Source of the DNA: Caldisericota bacterium
GTDB taxonomy: Bacteria > Caldisericota > JANLFM01
Direction of reading: 5' to 3'
DNA length: 64,000 nt
Assembly: GCA_024655865.1 (NCBI GenBank)
Contig: JANLFM010000002.1
Coordinates: 83,647 to 147,646 of the forward strand
Position 1 is the first letter of the stretch; each line of letters opens with the position of its first letter. Position numbers and translations under genes: made by a program. The notes under the pieces are model-generated. The model was not told where the DNA came from, did no database searches, and was given only the letters and a program-made list of their open reading frames with translations. Positions 59,547 to 64,000 of this stretch are shown in pieces.

Positions 59547-60461
59547 CTAAAACACTCCCACAAAAAGCGAGAACTCCTTCTCCGGAGGGCCGCTTTCTCC
59601 CGCTTTGACATAGATTAGCTTCAAGGGAGTCTGGCCAGGGGAGACAGGAACGAACTTAAAGTTGAAAACCCCTGGAGCGCCCAACAATTCGGATTCCGCT
59701 TTGAAGGTGGGCTCACCTTCGATCTTGAGAATAGCACCATCGCAGGATTGAATCTCCCAGCTATAACCAGCAGAGGGATTTCCGGGAAGGGAAATTTCCA
59801 GCTCGTTTAAGGGCATAATTACATAAACTGCGCTCCCGGAATCCTCTTCCGAAAAACTGATCTTTCCTTCAGGTTCCAGGATTTTCACTTTCAGGGTAAA
59901 CTCTTTGAGGGGAGGAACGCTCTCCCATGGCCTGAGGTAGATAAAGTCAAGGGTAGCCTCTCCGGCTTTACTCTGAGTGAGGAAGTTGAAGGTGAATTTC
60001 CCTCCCGCACCCACGACATTGGTCGGGGATTGAGTGGTGTAAATTGGCTCTCCCAAAAGTTTCAGGAGGTTCTGATCGAAATCCTTAACTTCCCAGGAGT
60101 ACCCCGTGGTGGGATTTCCCTCAAGCACTACCGAGAAGAGCTGGGAATCTTTAGAAACAAAGAGTGTCTTTCCTGAGAACTCCTCGTTCAACGCCAGAGG
60201 ATCGGCGATGCGCACCTCGTACTTGCTCTGATCCCAGGTGACGTTCTTTCCTAAGGCCTCAGAGATAAAGCGAATGGGAACGAAGGTTCGGCCATCGAAA
60301 ATAAAGGGTTCCACATCGGAGGAAATCTGGTTTCCGTTCACCAGGATGGAAATGTCCCTGTAGGCTACCTCGATTTGCTTGTTTCCCGTGCTGGCTTCGA
60401 CTAAGGCCGTGCCTGCAATCACCGTTACCAAGAGAATAATTACGGCTGTCCTCTTAATCAT
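59547..60461 (-). CDS. Secreted protein: Cu-amine-oxidase-N-like stalk plus two chagasin-type inhibitor domains
   Basis: 304 aa with signal peptide (cleavage near residue 24). Residues 30-88 form a copper-amine-oxidase N-terminal-like domain (FIFDGRTFVPIRFISEALG), common as a surface module in Gram-positive thermophiles. Two tandem I42 (chagasin) domains follow: the first (about 95-195) keeps all three inhibitory loops, NPTTGYSW (116-123), GAGG (151-154) and RPWE (177-180); the second (203-304) keeps NPSAGYSW (228-235) but has GAPG and KAGE in place of the other two. It should inhibit papain-like cysteine proteases outside the cell. GAGGTG precedes the ATG. Confidence 0.88.
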   Translation of the reverse strand: MIKRTAVIILLVTVIAGTALVEASTGNKQIEVAYRDISILVNGNQISSDVEPFIFDGRTFVPIRFISEALGKNVTWDQSKYEVRIADPLALNEEFSGKTLFVSKDSQLFSVVLEGNPTTGYSWEVKDFDQNLLKLLGEPIYTTQSPTNVVGAGGKFTFNFLTQSKAGEATLDFIYLRPWESVPPLKEFTLKVKILEPEGKISFSEEDSGSAVYVIMPLNELEISLPGNPSAGYSWEIQSCDGAILKIEGEPTFKAESELLGAPGVFNFKFVPVSPGQTPLKLIYVKAGESGPPEKEFSLFVGVF

Positions 60462-60539
60462 TTTTTCACCTCTTTCATCAAGTTAACTATTTGACGATTT
60501 AAGGATCTGGTAGTTCCAGCTCGTTGTTCTGAAGAGCTT

Positions 60540-61032
60540 TCAAAGTGATCCTTTTACTCGAAGGAGTTCCGCCGCCTTTCTTGTCGCAAATTTCACTCGC
60601 TCCACACACTGGTAATCGTGAACGATAGCGAAATACTCTTTCAAGCCCTCCGGGGTCTTCAGATCTAAGCCCGTAAGCTCGCGACAATTCATGTGACCAA
60701 ACCTCTCCTGAAAGGCTCGAAGGTAATCGCTCATAAGATTCCAGACCTGCTCCGGGCTCTCTTCCTTTTTGTCCCTGCCAGACTTAATTCCCATAATCAG
60801 AGCCAGCCGGAGGCAGACCCGCAAAGAAGGCCGTTCAGACTGACTCCTGCCCCAATCGCCATGGCAATTCTGGGAATCAGGTCGGAGCGAACTTAAAAGT
60901 ATTCCGAAAGGGCAAGGAGCACGCTTCGGTGCAATTATAAGGTCTTCCCTCGGGGAAATTAGCCGGTCTCTGACAAAAATACTGGACCACCTTTTCCTCC
61001 AGCTCCTTTAACGAAACGGAAGATTCTCCCAC
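60540..61032 (-). pseudogene. C_GCAxxG_C_C-family redox protein, broken by two frameshifts
   Basis: Three overlapping minus-strand frames read as one protein. It starts at GTG 61032 (AGGAGG upstream): ELEEKVVQYFCQRP and YNCTEAC in frame 1; a shift near 60895-60900 to SDLIPRIAMAIGAGVSLNG-LLCGSASG in frame 2; a second near 60815 to LALIMGIKSGRDKK through HMNCRELTGLDLKTPEGLKEYF in frame 3, ending at 60540. The order NC, CGxxSG, NCRELxG is that of the C_GCAxxG_C_C family. Two indels suggest decay, although assembly errors are possible. Confidence 0.65.
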
Positions 61033-61131
61033 CGCTTTTACACCTCCTGTTTTTGTTCTTAGTCTAAGGCTTTTGCGGAAATTGTCATACAAACCCTCGA
61101 CAGCAGGGGGCAAATGGGGGACAATTAATCA

Positions 61132-62190
61132 ATGGATACAAATCAAATCATTAAAGATTTACTCTCAAGTTCTTCGCCCTCTATTCGTTACCGGTTACGC
61201 AAGGAAGTCTTAGGGTTCGATCCCTCATGCGAGGAGATGCAGGAGCTTCAAAAGGAAATCCTTCAGGAACCTCTTGTAGCCAGAACCCTTCGGCTGTTTC
61301 AGCCAGAAGGCTTTTCTGGCTCTCATTACCATTCTAACGGTCTGAAACCGGGGGAGGAAGCTTTAGAAGTTTCTTTGCGGATTCTTTTCGAGAAAGGAGT
61401 TGAACCCGACCATTCTGACTTGGAAAAGGCTCTGAGGGACCTCGAGGAAGGACCACCATTCTACGACAGGGAAATCCACCGCATCGGTGGATTTTTGGAT
61501 AAAAGTGGCCTGGGGGGTTCCTCCTTGATCCGCGCCTACCTCCTCGCTCGAGGGGGAAAAGAGGAGTCTCCCATTGTCCAGGAAGAAATCCGGAACGCGG
61601 TGGAGGTCTTCCGTTGGGTAAGAGGGGTACACAGCATAAAAGAGGTGGCAGAAGAATACAGGGACAGGTTGGTCTTCCGTCCCAAAGCCCTCTGGCCCGG
61701 GATCTACCATTTTCGCCTTCTGGCTTACAGTTCAAGCTGGCGCAGCGAAGAAAACTGCGCCCTTGTGGCCGAAGCTGTGGAGAACTTGATCCAGCTTTCC
61801 CCGCTTCCTTTCATCTATTTAAAAGTGGGATCCCAGTTCGTCGCTCCTGCCACAGTCTTCGCTCTGGATCTCGTCTGCGATTTAAGCAAGCTCGACGAGC
61901 CGGGTTGGGCGCACTGGTTTGAGCGAAGCGAACTTCTTTCCCGAATGGGCGTTTTCGGCATCGTCCCTCAACTTGAAGAACAAAAAGAGGAACTTCTAAA
62001 GATAATCTTTACCGGGTACGAGGTCTTTCAGCATTTTCAGTCTCACCGCTCGTGGACAATCTGGTCGGCTTACAGCGGGCTCGCACTGGAGCCGGACTGG
62101 CGCTCAAAAGAGGCTAGGACAAGGGACGCCCTTTTTAGAAGTCTTCTCGTGCTTCATTTTTCCGGATCGTTTTTAAGCGCAGAGGTTTAA
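61132..62190 (+). CDS. Helical-repeat protein, unknown function
   Basis: 352 aa, soluble. The start SSSSPSIRYRLRKEVLGFDP resembles the openings of alpha/alpha-toroid (squalene-cyclase or prenyltransferase-like) hypothetical proteins, with paired helices through the chain (for example FHSNGLKPGEEALEVSLRIL region and FRLLAYSSSWRSEENCALV). Gly-His-Tyr-His (SGSHYHSNG) near residue 64 might bind metal. No catalytic motif is certain. It stands alone with weak translation signals. Confidence 0.6.
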   Translation: MDTNQIIKDLLSSSSPSIRYRLRKEVLGFDPSCEEMQELQKEILQEPLVARTLRLFQPEGFSGSHYHSNGLKPGEEALEVSLRILFEKGVEPDHSDLEKALRDLEEGPPFYDREIHRIGGFLDKSGLGGSSLIRAYLLARGGKEESPIVQEEIRNAVEVFRWVRGVHSIKEVAEEYRDRLVFRPKALWPGIYHFRLLAYSSSWRSEENCALVAEAVENLIQLSPLPFIYLKVGSQFVAPATVFALDLVCDLSKLDEPGWAHWFERSELLSRMGVFGIVPQLEEQKEELLKIIFTGYEVFQHFQSHRSWTIWSAYSGLALEPDWRSKEARTRDALFRSLLVLHFSGSFLSAEV

Positions 62191-62430
62191 ATACCTCTTT
62201 GTTAAAGCCTACTCTCCAAAAGTGAGGCTTAGCAAGCTCTCTACCTTTAAGGAACTGGTTCCCGAAGGCCAGGTTATAGAAGGCTGAGTTCCCGGATTTT
62301 TCCTGAAGAAGATTATATAAGTTTCCCATTTAGGCAGGGCGCGGGCTGATCAGTCTTTGCCAAAGGGAAATCCACGGTCTTCCTTTAATTGCCCCATTTT
62401 TTTAAAATTGCAAAAACTGGAGGCGATAAG

Positions 62431-63132
62431 ATGAGGAAAATTATCATTGAGGATCAAGTTTTCCAAATGTTCCCCAATTTCAAAAGGGGGTTGGTAATCG
62501 TGTGGAATATGCAAAATCACAGCTCCCACTCTGAGATCGAGGAAATGCTGGAAAATCAGAGAGCTCTTCGACAGGACTGTCCTTTAGACCATGACTTCAT
62601 CATGGCCTGGGATGAAATGCACAGGAAATTCGGTTCCAATCCCAACAAGTTTCCTCCCTCCATAAAGTCCCTGATTAAAAGAGCACAGAGAGGCGACAGG
62701 ATACCCTTCATCAATTCCGCGGTAGCGCTCTTCAATTACATCTCGCTGAAACACTTACTTCCCTGCGGAGGAGACGACGTAGATACAATAAAGGGCAACC
62801 TCCGATTGGGCATCGCCCAGGGAGATGAAGTATTTATTCCTCTGGGGGGATCAGAAAGCGAGCATCCGGTCCCGGGAGAGATCATCTACTATGACGATCA
62901 GACCAAAAACGTGATGTGCCGCAAATGGAACTGGCGCAACGGGGACTTCTCCAAAATTCTGGAAAACACCAGGAAGGTCGTAATCAACGTGGATGGAGCA
63001 GAGAGGATTCCTGAAAGCAAGGTCATTGAAGCGAGGGACGAGCTTGCCAGGCTGCTTCAGGAAAAATGCTCGGCGGTTGTCTCCACGGACCTTTTAAGCG
63101 GGGAAAAACGAGAATTAAAGGTTGATCTATAA
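62431..63132 (+). CDS. B3/B4 tRNA-synthetase-type domain protein
   Basis: 233 aa from the ATG at 62431 (TGGAGGCG upstream). It matches stand-alone B3/B4 domain proteins related to the editing domain of phenylalanyl-tRNA synthetase beta: PSIKSLIKRAQRGDRIPFINSAVALFNYISLKHLLPCGGDDVD (motifs PSIKSLIKRA and LLPCGGDD) and GEIIYYDDQTKNVMCRKWNWRNGD. Proteins of this kind may deacylate mischarged tRNA or act on amino acids. Convergent with the racemase gene. Confidence 0.88.
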   Translation: MRKIIIEDQVFQMFPNFKRGLVIVWNMQNHSSHSEIEEMLENQRALRQDCPLDHDFIMAWDEMHRKFGSNPNKFPPSIKSLIKRAQRGDRIPFINSAVALFNYISLKHLLPCGGDDVDTIKGNLRLGIAQGDEVFIPLGGSESEHPVPGEIIYYDDQTKNVMCRKWNWRNGDFSKILENTRKVVINVDGAERIPESKVIEARDELARLLQEKCSAVVSTDLLSGEKRELKVDL

Positions 63133-63193
63133 GAACGTGTTGGGCAATGTTTTGCCCGAGAATTGACCTATCCTAACAAAGGGTCGGCTACGA

Positions 63194-63916
63194 TTATCGA
63201 TTTGTGATCCTTGTTTTCTCAGGTGGCTTAAAATAAGTAAGACGGCTTTGCTTTAAGCCCATGGCAATGCAGGTTTCCAGCATCTTCAATGCGGCAAAAG
63301 CAGGATCAATAACGGGAACATCGAAACCTTCTTTAAGAAGTCTCTTTTGAACAGAAGATGCAATGCCCACCATTCCGGTGCAACCGAGAATAAAGACGTG
63401 GGGATCATCCTCCCGTATCGCCCTTAAGCATTGCTCTAAGATAGCCTCTTCTGACCTCCGTTTATCATTCAGCTCCAGCACGGGGATGTTCACCGGGCGA
63501 ATACTTACCACTTTTTCCGAGAGACCGTTCTCAGAGACCTGATTGCGCAAAATAGGGACAAGCCCTTGAAGCACTGTTATTATCGTCATTCTCTGTCCCA
63601 GTGCTGCCCCTAAAAACATGGAAGGCTGAAAAGCCCCGAAAACCGGAATATCCACAAGCTCCCTGGCTGCTCTCACCCCTGGATCTCCGAAGCAGTCAAT
63701 AAATATTCCCTGGAAGCCATCACCTTCTGCCTTTTGCACTTTTTCCAAGATGTAAGGGACAGCAATTGAAACATCGTATTCGCTTTCTATAGAGGCTGGC
63801 CCAAAGGCAATCTTTTCCACGCTTAATTCTGTTCCCGGGTTTACAAAGGGCTGGAGATCTTGAAGGACTTCAACTTCTGAGAGATCAATTATTGGTTCAA
63901 TCACCTTTATTTTCAT
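63194..63916 (-). CDS. Asp/Glu/hydantoin racemase-family protein
   Basis: 240 aa, starting at the ATG 63916 after AAGGCGG; an upstream ATG at 63937 is less well placed. Two catalytic Cys of the family are present: IFIDCFGDPGVRAA (about 76) and VFILGCTGMVGI (about 180), the cysteine pair that abstracts and donates the alpha proton. It would racemise or isomerise an amino acid or hydantoin (or act as an arylmalonate decarboxylase-like enzyme). It is the last gene of the window on its strand; no partner gene is visible. Confidence 0.87.
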   Translation of the reverse strand: MKIKVIEPIIDLSEVEVLQDLQPFVNPGTELSVEKIAFGPASIESEYDVSIAVPYILEKVQKAEGDGFQGIFIDCFGDPGVRAARELVDIPVFGAFQPSMFLGAALGQRMTIITVLQGLVPILRNQVSENGLSEKVVSIRPVNIPVLELNDKRRSEEAILEQCLRAIREDDPHVFILGCTGMVGIASSVQKRLLKEGFDVPVIDPAFAALKMLETCIAMGLKQSRLTYFKPPEKTRITNR

Positions 63917-64000
63917 CTTTACCGCCTTTTTAAACAAATTTTGCTTGACTTGTCGGAGGAAACAAAAAATAATCTAAAAACATATTTTAACATTCTTGGA

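Noticed and set aside
62135-62329. 64-codon minus-strand frame over the end of the helical-repeat gene
   Set aside because: No ribosome site and large overlap with a supported gene; cannot be excluded but not supported.
63140-63170. GGGCAA/TTGCCC hairpin between convergent genes
   Set aside because: Six base pairs without a U-tract; weak as a terminator, not listed.
1-64000. CRISPR arrays, tRNA or rRNA genes
   Set aside because: No regularly spaced repeats and no T-loop plus acceptor-stem pattern found by eye on either strand; a tRNAscan or Infernal run would settle it.

Overview
What it is. A 64 kb stretch of bacterial chromosome with moderate GC, densely coded on both strands in short operons, most genes having strong purine-rich ribosome binding sites and several confident TTG or GTG starts. 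Three regulatory sequences of Gram-positive type point to Bacillota or an allied phylum (Chloroflexota and Atribacterota-like lineages cannot be excluded): a complete T-box leader, a perfect LexA box of the CGAAC-N4-GTTCG type, and a perfect CIRCE (HrcA) operator. A tungsten-type aldehyde:ferredoxin oxidoreductase with its MoaD-like partner, iron-sulfur modules and a two-cysteine Dps-like ferritin suggest an anaerobe, probably thermophilic. No rRNA, tRNA, CRISPR array or intact mobile element was seen.

Layout. 0-7.5 kb: a T-box-controlled trpB2 plus serine-kinase-like gene, an ECF S component with a methyltransferase, nikR, csaA, and an ArsR-controlled HdrA-like/ferredoxin operon. 7.6-14.6 kb: an SOS operon (DnaE-type polymerase plus Pol IV), then PGI/PMI and a ROK sugar kinase, then a Dps-like ferritin. 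14.6-15.3 kb: decayed DNA. 15.3-20.5 kb: glycoside operon (MFS, GH36, PfkB kinase, GH1). 20.6-33.5 kb: transporters, a PanE-type reductase, cyclophilin, Ldh-type dehydrogenase, CutA, an orphan antitoxin, a CPBP protease, a sugar-isomerase-like protein and an HD-GYP protein. 33.6-38.3 kb: an unusual M50-like/PDZ/Lon fusion and exported or membrane proteins. 38.3-42.6 kb: a CIRCE-controlled ABC exporter plus P-type proton ATPase. 42.6-48.4 kb: an FGGY kinase/MFS/class II aldolase operon divergent from a TetR regulator and a class III aminotransferase. 48.4-53 kb: Mrp ATPase, a lipoprotein, a THEP1 NTPase without a normal start codon, and a histidine kinase split at a run of 13 C. 53-64 kb: AOR/MoaD, class V aminotransferase, Fpg, DUF488, an alkyltransferase-like protein, a tandem chagasin-type inhibitor, two pseudogenes, a B3/B4-domain protein and an Asp/Glu racemase.

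How genes work together. The most striking unit is the tryptophan T-box (specifier UGG) driving TrpB2 and a ParB/SerK-fold protein. TrpB2 enzymes have been reported to use O-phosphoserine and SerK/SbnI proteins make it, so the pair may be a self-contained serine to phosphoserine to tryptophan route switched on by uncharged tRNA-Trp. Also notable are heat-shock (HrcA) control of a drug-type exporter and a proton pump, an error-prone polymerase pair under LexA, a probable intramembrane pseudoprotease fused to a Lon-like protease, and a possible homopolymer switch in a sensor kinase.
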